This document shows positions 55,361-63,504 of a DNA stretch of 63,504 bases, in pieces; positions within the stretch are counted from its first letter, which is position 1; the number at the start of each line of letters is the position of its first letter. Location of the stretch: the NCBI GenBank assembly GCA_003023695.1, contig PXYW01000015.1, positions 1-63,504 of the forward strand, written 5' to 3'. A program made the translations under genes and the position numbers. Under the pieces are notes generated by a model. The model saw only the letters and a list, made by a program, of their open reading frames with translations. It was not told where the DNA came from and searched no databases. The stretch is from Sulfobacillus benefaciens (lineage in GTDB: Bacteria; Bacillota; Sulfobacillia; Sulfobacillales; Sulfobacillaceae).

Positions 55361-55679
55361 GGGAGGTTGGTTGCGCATCCAAGGCGTTGAGCCAATTAAT
55401 GGCGGCATGAATCGACGTGGCATTCACCCCATAGTAATGCCATCGTGAATGGGTTACTAGGCCAGCGTGGGATAAAATGGCCAGATGACGAGACACCGTA
55501 GATTGGGGCACGGAAAGATATTGGGTTAGATCCTGAACACAGATCCCCTGCAATGCCTCTTGTGACGTCTTGCAGAAATACTGGGGATTGCTTAGAAGCC
55601 GCAGCAGCTTGCGACGCAAGGGATCGCCGAGCGCCTTGAACACGAGGTCTAAATCATGTGATGTTGTCTGCTCTGCCAT
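55275..55679 (-). CDS. ArsR/SmtB-family repressor
   Basis: 134 residues from ATG 55679 (GGGAGGC upstream). Winged helix with VFKALGDPLRRKLLRLL, ICVQDLTQYLSVPQSTVSRHLAILSHAGLV (recognition helix) and HYYGVN wing. Two cysteines, in YFCKTS and ICVQD, lie in and before the recognition region and could sense metals, sulfide or persulfide; pairs of Cys act so in BigR/SqrR, but the positions here differ. Divergent from the rhodanese gene and convergent with the MBL gene, it probably controls both. Confidence 0.85.
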   Translation of the reverse strand: MAEQTTSHDLDLVFKALGDPLRRKLLRLLSNPQYFCKTSQEALQGICVQDLTQYLSVPQSTVSRHLAILSHAGLVTHSRWHYYGVNATSIHAAINWLNALDAQPTSPTATIDPHEDWLAESLQNPPGDLEDWSK

Positions 55680-55772
55680 TGTGTGGCCTCCCGTAGATTC
55701 TCTTTTAGCATTATAGCAAATGGGTTACGTCAAAAAATTCGTCAATCCGGATAAACTGATGGAGGGAAAATC

Positions 55773-56360
55773 TTGAAATCATATGATGCTGCCGAACTTA
55801 TGGCATTGGACGAACGTTCCGTGACCTGGATCGATGTGCGCCCCGCCATCTCTTTTATCCAAGGCTATATTAAGGGCAGTCGCAATGCGCCCTTTAATAA
55901 GAAGACATCCGTGCCTAAAGATGTAAATCCAATAGTTGTGCTGGGGCCAGCTGGGGTTCTTGCTCGGAAGGCGGCGCTAACCTGGGAGTCTTCGGGGCAT
56001 AACGTGTTGGGATATTTAGAGGCATCATTCACGGCTATTGCCGGTGCTTTGCCTCAACAAAAAATTCACCAAGTCCAAATATTGCCTCCTTCCGCCTTGC
56101 ACTCCTGGTCAGGGATTTTGCTGGATGTGAGATTAAAAGAAGACGTCAACAGTGGGTTTATTGCTGGCAGTATGTGGATACCGTTGCCGGACCTAGAACA
56201 CTCATTGTCAAATGTCCCTCGCAATAAACCGCTTTTAGTCTACTGCAATTCTGGGTCTAAGGCTGTAGAAGCTGCCGCCCAATTAGCTAGTGCAGGATTT
56301 GACCAGGTTAGTGTGATTGCACAAGGGGGAATGGAGTCATTCCCAGGAGGACTGACATGA
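55773..56360 (+). CDS. Tandem rhodanese-like sulfurtransferase
   Basis: 195 residues from TTG 55773, ribosome binding site GGAGGG. Two rhodanese domains: the first (about 1-95, TWIDVRPAISFIQGYIKGSRN) lacks a catalytic cysteine (VVLGPAGVLAR at the loop), the second (about 110-195, ILLDVRLKEDVNSGFIAGS) has the active loop VYCNSGSKA. The duplicated build with only one active loop is usual. It likely moves sulfane sulfur made or consumed by the MBL dioxygenase-like neighbour. Stop overlaps the MFS start (ATGA). Confidence 0.85.
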   Translation: MKSYDAAELMALDERSVTWIDVRPAISFIQGYIKGSRNAPFNKKTSVPKDVNPIVVLGPAGVLARKAALTWESSGHNVLGYLEASFTAIAGALPQQKIHQVQILPPSALHSWSGILLDVRLKEDVNSGFIAGSMWIPLPDLEHSLSNVPRNKPLLVYCNSGSKAVEAAAQLASAGFDQVSVIAQGGMESFPGGLT

Positions 56361-57631
56361 CTAAGACACATGGTATTCGTCCAAACCTCGGTCAATTTTT
56401 GTGGTTGGTGACCAATACAATTTTTGTAGGCTTGGCGGTGGGAGTAGAACGAACGGTAGTGCCTCTGCTTGGTCACAGTATATACCATGTGGGTGCGCTG
56501 TTGACGCTGTCGTTCATCGCTTCGTTCGGGTTGGCTAAAGCACCCTTAAATTTGGTAGCAGGACGATGGTCGGATCGCGTCGGACGACGTCCGGTATTGA
56601 TAGCGGGATGGCTTTTTGGCATTCCAGTGGTAGGACTGTTACTTTTGGTTCAGACCTGGTGGGCAGTCATTGTCGCCAACTTGTTTTTAGGTGCCAACCA
56701 AGCTTTTGCTTGGACTATGACGATCAATGCCCAACTGGATATTGCTGGTCCTCGGCAACGCGGTATGGCCATGGGAATTAATGAGGCCACCGGGTATATC
56801 GGCGTAGCGATAGCTACTTGGCTGGCGGTTTATGTGACGCGTTGGGGCGGATTGCTGCGAGCGCCGTTTGTGTTAGAAGCCGGAGTGGTCGTCGGCGGTC
56901 TCGTCACCAGCTTGTGGTTTATCCGAGACACTAGGGATTTTGTCCTGACCGAGACGCGTACCGGCGTGACGCGCAGCCATGATCGGGCGGTACGTGAACA
57001 CACTGCCTGGCAATCCTTTGTGTTTGCTAGCTTTCGTCAACCGTCGCTGTCCGTCTCATCATGGGCAGGCTTGACAAACAAACTGGCGGATACGGTGGCC
57101 TGGGGCGCCATGCCGCTATTTTTGGCAGCCAGGGGAATGTCCCTTATTGATATCGGATGGGTGAGCGGCAGCTATACAGTAGCCTGGGGCATTAGTCAAT
57201 TTGGCACCGGAGCTCTGTCCGATATCATTGGACGAAAACGACCTATTGTTACCGGATTTGGCTTGCTGGGGGCAGGCCTTATCGGACTCACCTTAGTGCA
57301 TGGCATGTGGGGATGGGTACCTTTGGCGGTGCTGAGTGGACTGGGTATGGCACTTTTATATCCCAATTTGAACTCTACGGTCAGCGATGTTGCTCCGGCA
57401 GACCGCCGTGGAAGTATTTTGGGTGTCTATCGTTTGTGGCGCGACGGCGGTTACTTTGTTGGCGGATTACTGGTCGGGGGACTCGTCGCTTTATTTGGCG
57501 CTCGTTGGGCCATTGACATCATTGGCATCATCGTCTTGCTGATGACGCTAGTGCTAGCATGGCGACTTCAGGAAACACATCACTGGGCGGGATCCCGGCC
57601 AGCGGCACAAAGCCAAGCGGGGAGATCGTAA
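56357..57631 (+). CDS. MFS transporter
   Basis: 424 residues, twelve predicted membrane helices. The MFS signature between helices 2 and 3, GRWSDRVGRRPVL, and its counterpart in the second half, GALSDIIGRKRPIV, are both present, plus GINEATGYIGVA in helix 5. Four-base overlap with the rhodanese gene implies joint expression. Substrate could be a sulfur compound or a toxic oxyanion, inferred only from context. Confidence 0.85.
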   Translation: MTKTHGIRPNLGQFLWLVTNTIFVGLAVGVERTVVPLLGHSIYHVGALLTLSFIASFGLAKAPLNLVAGRWSDRVGRRPVLIAGWLFGIPVVGLLLLVQTWWAVIVANLFLGANQAFAWTMTINAQLDIAGPRQRGMAMGINEATGYIGVAIATWLAVYVTRWGGLLRAPFVLEAGVVVGGLVTSLWFIRDTRDFVLTETRTGVTRSHDRAVREHTAWQSFVFASFRQPSLSVSSWAGLTNKLADTVAWGAMPLFLAARGMSLIDIGWVSGSYTVAWGISQFGTGALSDIIGRKRPIVTGFGLLGAGLIGLTLVHGMWGWVPLAVLSGLGMALLYPNLNSTVSDVAPADRRGSILGVYRLWRDGGYFVGGLLVGGLVALFGARWAIDIIGIIVLLMTLVLAWRLQETHHWAGSRPAAQSQAGRS

Positions 57632-57745
57632 GCGCGGTGGCTTAGATTGACGCTTAGACTCCAAACCTCTTTCGCACCGCCGGCTCTCTTGATATGATAG
57701 CCAGGGAAATTGGTTAAGTTTGGATGACTGAAAGGAGTGTAACGC

Positions 57746-58261
57746 GTGGCGGCGGAGCGACCAGTAGCATTCAAAGGCGAACAGACGCCTTTGGCAGGCG
57801 ATGCGATTCACATCGGAGACAAAGCACCGAATTTTGAAGTGGTCGATCGCGGGTTAAACGTAAAGACTTTAGAAGATTGGGCTGGCAAGATACGGGTAAT
57901 CAGCGTGGTGCCCTCGTTGGACACTCCCGTATGTGACGCTCAGACACGACGTTTTAATGAAGAGGTCTCTCGCTTTGGGGATAAAGTCGTGGTGCTCACC
58001 GTGAGCATGGATCTACCGTTCGCACAAAACCGCTGGTGCGGCGCGGCCGGGTTAGAAGGCATTGTAACTTTGTCTGACTTTCGTCAAGCGTCTTTTGGAC
58101 AAAACTGGGGGACGTTGATGCAAGAGTGGAGACTGGAATCGCGGGCTGTCTTCGTAGTTGATACCGAGGATGTAGTGCGCTACGTTGAATATGTGCCGGA
58201 AATAGGGAAGCATCCTGATTATGCCGCTGCGCTGCGGGCAGTGGAGGCATTGATCTCATAA
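57746..58261 (+). CDS. tpx: Thiol peroxidase (Tpx-type peroxiredoxin)
   Basis: 171 residues from GTG 57746 with AAAGGAG upstream. The atypical 2-Cys Tpx pattern is complete: peroxidatic SLDTPVCDAQTRRFN and resolving NRWCGAAGLEGI about 34 residues later, then TLSDFRQASFGQNWG. It reduces hydroperoxides, possibly also organic and sulfur ones, using thioredoxin. Monocistronic, with its own terminator. Confidence 0.9.
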   Translation: MAAERPVAFKGEQTPLAGDAIHIGDKAPNFEVVDRGLNVKTLEDWAGKIRVISVVPSLDTPVCDAQTRRFNEEVSRFGDKVVVLTVSMDLPFAQNRWCGAAGLEGIVTLSDFRQASFGQNWGTLMQEWRLESRAVFVVDTEDVVRYVEYVPEIGKHPDYAAALRAVEALIS

Positions 58262-58268
58262 TTGAATA

Positions 58269-58310
58269 GGTGGCGAAAGCTTAACTCCCGAGAGTCTTTC
58301 GCCACCCTTT
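58269..58310 (+). terminator. Intrinsic terminator after tpx
   Basis: An 11-bp stem, GGTGGCGAAAG (58269-58279) and CTTTCGCCACC (58296-58306), with a 16-base loop and a short T stretch. It lies eight bases after the tpx stop. Confidence 0.85.
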
Positions 58311-58479
58311 CTAAATCACGAGTGAGCAGCCAATCCAGGCCGCGTTGAATGCATCAATTTTGCAAGCTCATCCTCAGATTTTCCACTCTACCCCCAAAAA
58401 GTGCCTTAGGGTCACAAATGGTGACGAGATGATCAGTGGTGCCTTCTTCGGCCAGAATAACGCGACAGCGAGGATCTGA

Positions 58480-59397
58480 TTAATGTTCAAATCTAATCGG
58501 GGCATTCATCCAGCAAGGCCAGTCCACTAATCCTTGAAACGACATTAGCCCCAGCAACAGGCGATACGCTTTGCGAAATGGTTCAAGAGCAGGTAGGGGC
58601 AGGACTGTCTCGTAGCCTAAACGAAAGGCATTGGCATGATCCTGATCTAAAAGGTATTCCAATCCTATCAGTTCCAGGTGCCGAGGACCTGACACGTAAA
58701 GTTCGATATCGACCATGCCAGTTATTGTCGTGCCATCGGTAAGGAACTGGGTGGGGTCCATATCTAACATGATGGGCGAGGCGAAATCCAACGGCGGCAA
58801 ATGCTTCCATTGGTCCAGAGATTCCGCCCAGTAGTCTCTGAGATCTCGATCTTCAGCATGGTATCGCGTAACCAAATATTCCATGACGGAGACCGCCAAC
58901 GTATGAAACTGGGATACTGGCCGGCATCCTTGTAGTGTTGGCAGGGAACCAAAGCAAGAGTATCGGCCACTGTGAATGCGGGCAAGAGATTTGCCGAACA
59001 TTATCAGGCTTTGGTTTGGCAAGTCATTAAACGAAGCTAGGGTATAGCCGGGAAGTTTTTCTACAATCAGGAAGGTTTGCCTTCCGATGTTATTTACCCC
59101 CAGCATGTTTGGCGTTGGAATTACAGATATGGTGCGCAAGTATCGGTACAGGTCGCCAACCTGGGTCATATTCGAAGTGTCAGCATGGAACAAGCGCAAC
59201 GCGGCTTGCCAAAAATCTTCATCAGGAACATTGCACCAGCGACTGGTGCGTACGATTTGCTCTCCATCGGCAGTTTTCACCACCCAAACCCAACTGGCTT
59301 GTCCTGGGTGCACTGCAGGTAAAAGATGTTGATTAAGATAGGTTGAGGGAAATAATGGAGCTAAATTGATGGCGCTGAGGTCAGATAAATTAGGCAT
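58480..59397 (-). CDS. APH-like phosphotransferase family protein
   Basis: 305 residues from ATG 59397 (GAGGAG upstream, five-base spacing). N-lobe WVVKTADGEQIVRTSRW contains the ATP-lysine region and FLIVEKLPGYTLASF the hinge. The expected HGDxxxxN loop is replaced by ASPIMLDMDPTQFL, and a DIELYVSGPRHLELI stretch follows as the metal-binding equivalent, so it is a divergent, possibly degenerate kinase. Distinct from the APH-like protein at 3650-4543. Substrate unknown. Divergent from the MFS gene. Confidence 0.7.
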   Translation of the reverse strand: MPNLSDLSAINLAPLFPSTYLNQHLLPAVHPGQASWVWVVKTADGEQIVRTSRWCNVPDEDFWQAALRLFHADTSNMTQVGDLYRYLRTISVIPTPNMLGVNNIGRQTFLIVEKLPGYTLASFNDLPNQSLIMFGKSLARIHSGRYSCFGSLPTLQGCRPVSQFHTLAVSVMEYLVTRYHAEDRDLRDYWAESLDQWKHLPPLDFASPIMLDMDPTQFLTDGTTITGMVDIELYVSGPRHLELIGLEYLLDQDHANAFRLGYETVLPLPALEPFRKAYRLLLGLMSFQGLVDWPCWMNAPIRFEH

Positions 59398-59546
59398 GCG
59401 AGCTCCTCGTATAAGAATTTCCATTCCAGTGTGGGTAAGGGGATGATACACTGTCATCTTGGATGCGTTAGGACGGTATCCTCATCGATCTTACCGCAAA
59501 TGTGAATTGTGGGCACCAGGGTTTTTGGCATGGGAGGATTGAGTGT

Positions 59547-60677
59547 TTGCGCACGGGAGTATTAATCGCCTCCGCTATTGAAGCCTTTTTTTTATTGGCC
59601 CTGATGGGCTATGGTCCGCTATATCTGCACCAGGAGTTGGGAGCGGGATACTTTTTAGCCAGCATGGCGGCAGCATTGCCCGCCTTGGCGACTTTTGCCG
59701 CATCCTTGACCTGGGGGCAAATCGCGCGACGTATGGGATTAAAGGTATTAACCGTCATCGGCTTAATAGGATATTTAGGCCTAGGCCTGGCCATAATGGT
59801 AACCCGGTCCCCTATAGACTATATAGTCGGTGTCAGCGTAATGACCCTATTCTCATCAGCCTTAGCCCCTGCGACGCTGGCTTTTTTAACTCAATTTGGA
59901 GGTGACATGGGCCAACGGTTGGCGAAAAGACTTCAGTGGCAAAGCAGTGGGTGGATGGCAGGGGGCCTTTTGGGGGGCTATATTTTTGGGCTGAGTGGTC
60001 ATAGTTATGTTTATCTCATGCTGAGCTTAGCCATGGCCTTGGTATTGCCGCTAATTTTAATATTGCGTGACCCGTCTAAAATCTCGATTCCAGTCCAAGA
60101 GCACCACCGTAGTCGCCATCCCCATCCCGCGGCAATCCTATTGGTGGTCTTGCCGTTCTTCTTGGCATATTCCGGAAATGAAGGATTTTTTACCAATTTT
60201 GGATTGTATCTGAGGCTTCTGGGTATCCCGACCGAGTGGGTAGGGTGGAGCGCCGCTATCAGCACCGGACTTGGCTGGCTGGTAGCGCTGCGGATTGGCT
60301 ATTGGGCCGATCGTTGGGGAGGCAAAGCCATATTAACTTGGGTGCTGCTAGTCTATGCGGTCCTTTATGTCGTTATGTCATTAGCTCCCTGGCCACCTAT
60401 CGTAGTTGGCGCTTTTTCCATGCCGCTATATCCACTGCTCAATATTGGGGTTCAGCGGGCAGCGGCGGAATCAGTTCCCCCAGATGCTCATGGATCGGCA
60501 ATGGGGGTTATCAATGGGGCTAGCGGCCTGGCGACCTTCATAGGGGGCACTCTCATCGGTGAGGTTGATAACGCTTGGGGGCCGCACATCATGCCATGGA
60601 CGGCAGCGGCCTTGGTGACTATCGGACTGGTGGTCGCTTTGATTGTCTATCGAAAGCCGAAGTCACCAAGGCCTTAA
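59547..60677 (+). CDS. MFS transporter
   Basis: 376 residues from TTG 59547, chosen because GGGAGG lies nine bases upstream. About twelve membrane helices, with the MFS motif GQIARRMGLKVLTV after helix 2 and GYWADRWGGKAIL in the second half. Proline/histidine-rich cytoplasmic loop between helices 6 and 7 (QEHHRSRHPHP). Efflux pump of sugar or drug type; no specific ligand can be proposed. Confidence 0.85.
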   Translation: MRTGVLIASAIEAFFLLALMGYGPLYLHQELGAGYFLASMAAALPALATFAASLTWGQIARRMGLKVLTVIGLIGYLGLGLAIMVTRSPIDYIVGVSVMTLFSSALAPATLAFLTQFGGDMGQRLAKRLQWQSSGWMAGGLLGGYIFGLSGHSYVYLMLSLAMALVLPLILILRDPSKISIPVQEHHRSRHPHPAAILLVVLPFFLAYSGNEGFFTNFGLYLRLLGIPTEWVGWSAAISTGLGWLVALRIGYWADRWGGKAILTWVLLVYAVLYVVMSLAPWPPIVVGAFSMPLYPLLNIGVQRAAAESVPPDAHGSAMGVINGASGLATFIGGTLIGEVDNAWGPHIMPWTAAALVTIGLVVALIVYRKPKSPRP

Positions 60678-60681
60678 CAAG

Positions 60682-60918
60682 CTATAATTTGTGTCCGACC
60701 AAACTTTTCATGGCCTCGGTAAGTTTGGGCTCTTGATGCGCCTTGTATACGGTATGTATGAGGGATGTGAGCTCTTTTTCGTTTAACGTGGATACATAAT
60801 CAAGATTGCCGATGGTTAATTTCTGTGGTTTTTCCTGTGACGAGTCGTCAGACGCCAGGAGTGCCTGGACCATAAAGTTGGGGAACTCTCCAGAAAATGT
60901 AAAGTCTTTAATTACCAT
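60682..60918 (-). CDS. Hypothetical 78-residue protein
   Basis: ATG 60918 with AAAGGGG upstream; 78 residues, soluble, mixed charge, no cysteine. Begins MVIKDFTFSGEFP. Convergent with the MFS gene, whose stop lies five bases away. No family recognised; included for its good start and compact end. Confidence 0.5.
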   Translation of the reverse strand: MVIKDFTFSGEFPNFMVQALLASDDSSQEKPQKLTIGNLDYVSTLNEKELTSLIHTVYKAHQEPKLTEAMKSLVGHKL

Positions 60919-60971
60919 GGCGTGTGCCCCTTTCGCATCGTTGTGGCATTAGTGTGTCTCAATATGGTCGT

Positions 60972-61484
60972 TTAATGCGACTGATAGCAGATTTGGGGAA
61001 TACCTCTGGAGACACCTTCAACGGTGATCCACAAACCATGCTGGAGATCGCCTGGCACCAAGCTGGTTAGTCGATAACGCCCAAGATGCCTCATGGAAAA
61101 TGCAAACCAGGCCTGCTGGCCGGACCGTAAGCCGATAAGCAACCGATTTCGGGGCACGCCAGACTTGGGGGACAGGGTTCCCTCAGCTACTAGGGCCAGG
61201 GAATGGCGACGATAGTCATGGTTGCTGAAATAGACGAACACCTTGATGTGAACGGGAACCCGCACTATCAGGGTGCCATTGGTGGTGCCGTTGAGATTGT
61301 TGCCCCCGTGGGGATATCCTGCAATGACGGTAAGTGTCATCAAACTTTGAGCTGGATGATATGTCATCCACTGATTCACGATGACCTGGCCCGGAGCCGT
61401 ATGCAGCGGTTTTTGCGCAAGCATGCCCCACAGTCCCCAAATGAAAACCGCTGCTAGCAATGCTATCCAGGGTGATTTTGCCAT
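60972..61484 (-). CDS. Sulfocyanin-like cupredoxin lacking copper ligands
   Basis: 170 residues from ATG 61484 (GAGGATGAG upstream). A single N-terminal membrane anchor (ALLAAVFIWGLWGML) precedes a sulfocyanin-type cupredoxin: NNLNGTTNG, then VFVYFSNHDYRRHSLALV with the first ligand His 94. In sulfocyanins the C-terminal loop is CGVPGHAxxGMW; here it is SLVPGDLQHGLW (141-152), so Cys, His and Met are Ser 141, Asp 146 and Leu 151. It therefore should not bind a type 1 copper although the fold is kept. Sulfocyanins act in acidophile respiration. Confidence 0.65.
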   Translation of the reverse strand: MAKSPWIALLAAVFIWGLWGMLAQKPLHTAPGQVIVNQWMTYHPAQSLMTLTVIAGYPHGGNNLNGTTNGTLIVRVPVHIKVFVYFSNHDYRRHSLALVAEGTLSPKSGVPRNRLLIGLRSGQQAWFAFSMRHLGRYRLTSLVPGDLQHGLWITVEGVSRGIPQICYQSH

Positions 61485-61528
61485 CTCATCCTCTGCCCTT
61501 TTACCATAGGGTGCCACAAGAGGGATTA

Positions 61529-62410
61529 TTATAGCAGGCGAACTAAATGCAAAATAGCTTGATGGGTAGGGACGGCAATACCGGCTTCATGTGCCTGGCG
61601 AACGATATAGCCAGTGATGGATTCGATTTCCGAAGGTTGGTGAGAGAGCACATCTTGCAGCATCGACGATCGATTGGTCGCTGTGGATATCGCCAAATCG
61701 GCGACCCATTTCAAGGTTCCAGTCACCGATATGCCCAGGGATTGGGCCACACTTTCTGCTTCTGAGCAAAGAGGTTCCGCCAGACGCCACAATGGCAGTT
61801 GCAAAAGCGCTCCATTAGGTTGTCCAGAAAGCGCCGAGAGCGGGTTAATTACCGAATTGGCAATGAGCTTCGTCCATCTCAACCGTAACATATAGTCGAC
61901 CGGATGCCATTGCCAGGCCAAATTTAAAGAAGCCGCTTGTTGTTTTAACGTAATCTCATTGGCGTGACCGGTTTCTGTAAGATGCACTGTCCCATGGTCC
62001 TTTATTGAGACCCGCCAGATGTCGTGATCGGAATCGTCGCTGCGAAATGCCGCGTCTGTGGTAATGGCGGGACTTAACTGACTCTTGGTCAATGGGGGAA
62101 TCAACGCCTGTTCTTGACCCATGCCGTTTAAAAAAGGGACGACATAAGTTCCTGCTTGGGCCCAGCGTTCCAACCACTGCCGTGCCAATGGCATCCCTGG
62201 CCATTTGACCGCAACCAGGACAACCTGCCAGGGGCCGGGAGCTGGGTCTTCCCACCGCTGAAACCGTGGGACGTGCCAACTTACTGTGTTATCGCGCTCT
62301 ATCAATTGATAGCGGCCAAGTTGGCGTCCTACCATTAACGGATGGTCGGCTTCAAAAAGGGTGCCATAAAGGCGAGCCAAGGATCCTGTACCCAAGATGG
62401 CGATTTTCAT
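61529..62410 (-). CDS. panE: 2-dehydropantoate 2-reductase (ketopantoate reductase)
   Basis: 293 residues from ATG 62410, which overlaps the panB stop by four bases. Rossmann N-terminus MKIAILGTGSLARLYG, a central VAVKWPGMPLA and LNGMGQEQAL, the conserved Lys/Asn region RWTKLIANSVINPLSAL, and a C-terminal helix with SMLQDVLSHQPSEIESITG. The G-x-G-x-x-A differs slightly from the usual G-x-G-x-x-G. It reduces ketopantoate to pantoate with NADPH, the step after PanB, in the same operon. Confidence 0.85.
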   Translation of the reverse strand: MKIAILGTGSLARLYGTLFEADHPLMVGRQLGRYQLIERDNTVSWHVPRFQRWEDPAPGPWQVVLVAVKWPGMPLARQWLERWAQAGTYVVPFLNGMGQEQALIPPLTKSQLSPAITTDAAFRSDDSDHDIWRVSIKDHGTVHLTETGHANEITLKQQAASLNLAWQWHPVDYMLRLRWTKLIANSVINPLSALSGQPNGALLQLPLWRLAEPLCSEAESVAQSLGISVTGTLKWVADLAISTATNRSSMLQDVLSHQPSEIESITGYIVRQAHEAGIAVPTHQAILHLVRLL

Positions 62411-63252
62411 TGGGAAGTGGATTGCACCAGAGATAAAAACTCGGTCCATTCGTGATCGGTGACATGGTAGCTTTCCTGATCGTTTGGAAAAGTTCGTGCC
62501 TCGACTTGGATGCGATATTGGGAAAGACCTTCAATAATGCGAGAGCGCAAATCTTCAAAAGGTCGGGCGAATTTGGGATATCCCGAAGAAAGGCCAAGAC
62601 AATCATGGAACACTAACACTTGTCCGTCGCACCCTGCGCCTGCGCCGATGCCAATAGTCGGCACCGAGATCTCTTGGGTGACATACTGGGCCACGCGATC
62701 GGGAATTCCCTCAAGTACAATGGCGGATACCCCATGTGCGGAAAGTTGCCGAGCATCGTCCACTAAGAGCTTAATGGCTTCTGCTGAGCGCGCTTGCACC
62801 TTATAGCCTCCCATGCGGTGAACGCTCTGGGGAGTAAGACCCAAATGGCCGATAACCGGAATGCTTTCTTTGATTAACGCATCTACCACCGGTAGGATGG
62901 CTTGTCCTCCTTCTAATTTGACCCCATCCGCCAGCGTTTCTTGCATAACCCGCCCCGCATTGCGCAGAGCCTGGCCCGGTTCGGTATAGGTCAAAAATGG
63001 AAGGTCTACAATCATCAGGGTGTCGGGAGCGCCGCGGCGCACCGCTGCGCTGTGATGCACCATATGATCGATGGTGACCGGCAATGTGGTGTTAAATCCT
63101 AAAGTGGTCATGCCCAATGAATCGCCAACCAAAATTACATCAATACCGGCAGCAGCGACAAGCTGACTCTGAACAAAGTCGTATGCGGTCATCCAAGATA
63201 TGGGACGCTGTCCTTTAAGCTTAATCATGTCAGGAATAGTGAGTTTGGCCAT
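62407..63252 (-). CDS. panB: 3-methyl-2-oxobutanoate hydroxymethyltransferase
   Basis: 281 residues from ATG 63252 (AAGGAGGGC upstream); longer frames begin inside the divergent gene. Signature stretches: MTAYDFVQSQLVAAAGID, ILVGDSLGMTTLG (Mg ligand Asp), VIGHLGLTPQSVHRMGGYK, VLEGIPDRVAQYVTQ and PTIGIGAGAGCDGQVLV. It makes ketopantoate from 2-oxoisovalerate and methylene-THF, the first committed step to pantothenate and CoA. Full length, all key residues seen; co-transcribed with panE. panC and panD are not nearby. Confidence 0.95.
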   Translation of the reverse strand: MAKLTIPDMIKLKGQRPISWMTAYDFVQSQLVAAAGIDVILVGDSLGMTTLGFNTTLPVTIDHMVHHSAAVRRGAPDTLMIVDLPFLTYTEPGQALRNAGRVMQETLADGVKLEGGQAILPVVDALIKESIPVIGHLGLTPQSVHRMGGYKVQARSAEAIKLLVDDARQLSAHGVSAIVLEGIPDRVAQYVTQEISVPTIGIGAGAGCDGQVLVFHDCLGLSSGYPKFARPFEDLRSRIIEGLSQYRIQVEARTFPNDQESYHVTDHEWTEFLSLVQSTSQ

Positions 63253-63322
63253 GATGCCCTCCTTAAGACAATTATAGAGGATGGCCAAGAAAAGCGATAG
63301 AATAAAAGCGGAGGCGATGAGG

Positions 63323-63504
63323 GTGCAGTTTGATTTAACCCCAGAAGAAAACATGATTCGTGGTGCAGTGCGTGATTTTGCGGAAGGTGTGGTGGCCCCG
63401 GGCGCATCGGAACGGGATGAAACCGGCGTTGTGCCGTTTGATATCATGCAACAAATGGGTGCCCTAGGATTTTTCGGGATTCCCTTTTCCGAAGACTGGG
63501 GCGG
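63323..63504 (+). CDS. Acyl-CoA dehydrogenase, N-terminal part (runs off window)
   Basis: About 60 residues are visible, from GTG 63323 (GGAGG eight bases upstream; ATG 63317 is closer but poorly spaced). FDLTPEENMIRGAVRDFAE and RDETGVVPFDIMQQMGALGFFGIPF are the N-terminal helical domain of acyl-CoA dehydrogenases, FAD enzymes that introduce the alpha-beta double bond. Truncated by the window edge. Divergent from panB. Confidence 0.85.
   Translation, partial: MQFDLTPEENMIRGAVRDFAEGVVAPGASERDETGVVPFDIMQQMGALGFFGIPFSEDWG

Noticed and set aside
1-63504. CRISPR arrays, tRNA or rRNA genes
   Set aside because: No regularly spaced repeats and no cloverleaf or rRNA-like conserved segments were seen on reading the window.

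Overview
The window looks like a chromosome segment of an acidophilic, sulfur- and metal-metabolising Firmicute, most like Sulfobacillus. This is inferred from strong AGGAGG-type ribosome binding sites, TTG and GTG starts, a sulfocyanin-like protein, a sulfide/persulfide operon, and overall protein flavour; there is no rRNA or tRNA gene to prove it. I found no CRISPR array, no tRNA and no intact insertion sequence.

Layout. (1) 1-7.1 kb is a graveyard with a few live genes: a collapsed MntA/HepT toxin-antitoxin remnant, a frameshifted GHKL ATPase followed by a DUF4325 (STAS-like) gene, an APH-like phosphotransferase, a metallophosphatase, an MntP-like manganese exporter and a broken NERD nuclease gene. 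(2) 7.1-37.7 kb is a defence island read entirely on the + strand. It starts with a 1848-residue DUF4011/SF1 helicase/Vsr-like nuclease. A complete type 3 BREX set follows in canonical order: brxF, brxC, pglXI, brxHII, pglZ, brxA. Forty-five bases later comes a six-gene, translationally coupled module: an unknown 886-residue protein, a coiled-coil protein, an Hsp70-like ATPase, a UvrD-like helicase, a DrmA-like helicase and a DrmB-like DUF1998 protein. The module is DISARM-related but has neither drmC nor its own methyltransferase. (3) 37.9-43.5 kb holds a beta-propeller protein, an intact NERD protein, a PadR regulator with a membrane partner broken by an in-frame amber, and an SRPBCC-EVE-MarR operon behind a consensus promoter. 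(4) 44-50 kb holds DUF6176, the Hen1-Pnkp RNA repair pair and a Fic protein. (5) 50.1-52.3 kb holds an IS256-type transposase remnant, then a promoter and a GEMM (c-di-GMP-I class) riboswitch whose 3' part contains the ribosome binding site and start codon of a frameshifted membrane LuxR regulator. (6) 52.4-58.3 kb holds a flavin oxidase, a small exporter-like membrane protein and a sulfide/persulfide group (MBL-fold persulfide dioxygenase-like, ArsR, double rhodanese, MFS, thiol peroxidase). (7) 58.5-63.5 kb holds a phosphotransferase, an MFS transporter, a ligand-less sulfocyanin-like protein, panE-panB and the start of an acyl-CoA dehydrogenase.

How the genes work together. In the island, PglXI would methylate host DNA, BrxC/BrxF/BrxHII/PglZ would act on unmodified phage DNA, and the appended DrmA/DrmB-UvrD-Hsp70 module could be a second effector that shares the BREX mark; this last step is inference. 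Hen1-Pnkp (repair of cleaved RNA), Fic and EVE genes nearby extend the stress and defence theme. In the persulfide group, the MBL protein has two in-frame UGA codons. Each lies where relatives have a conserved cysteine, and each is followed at the right distance by a stem-loop that fits the bacterial SECIS rules, so I read it as a possible two-selenocysteine protein.
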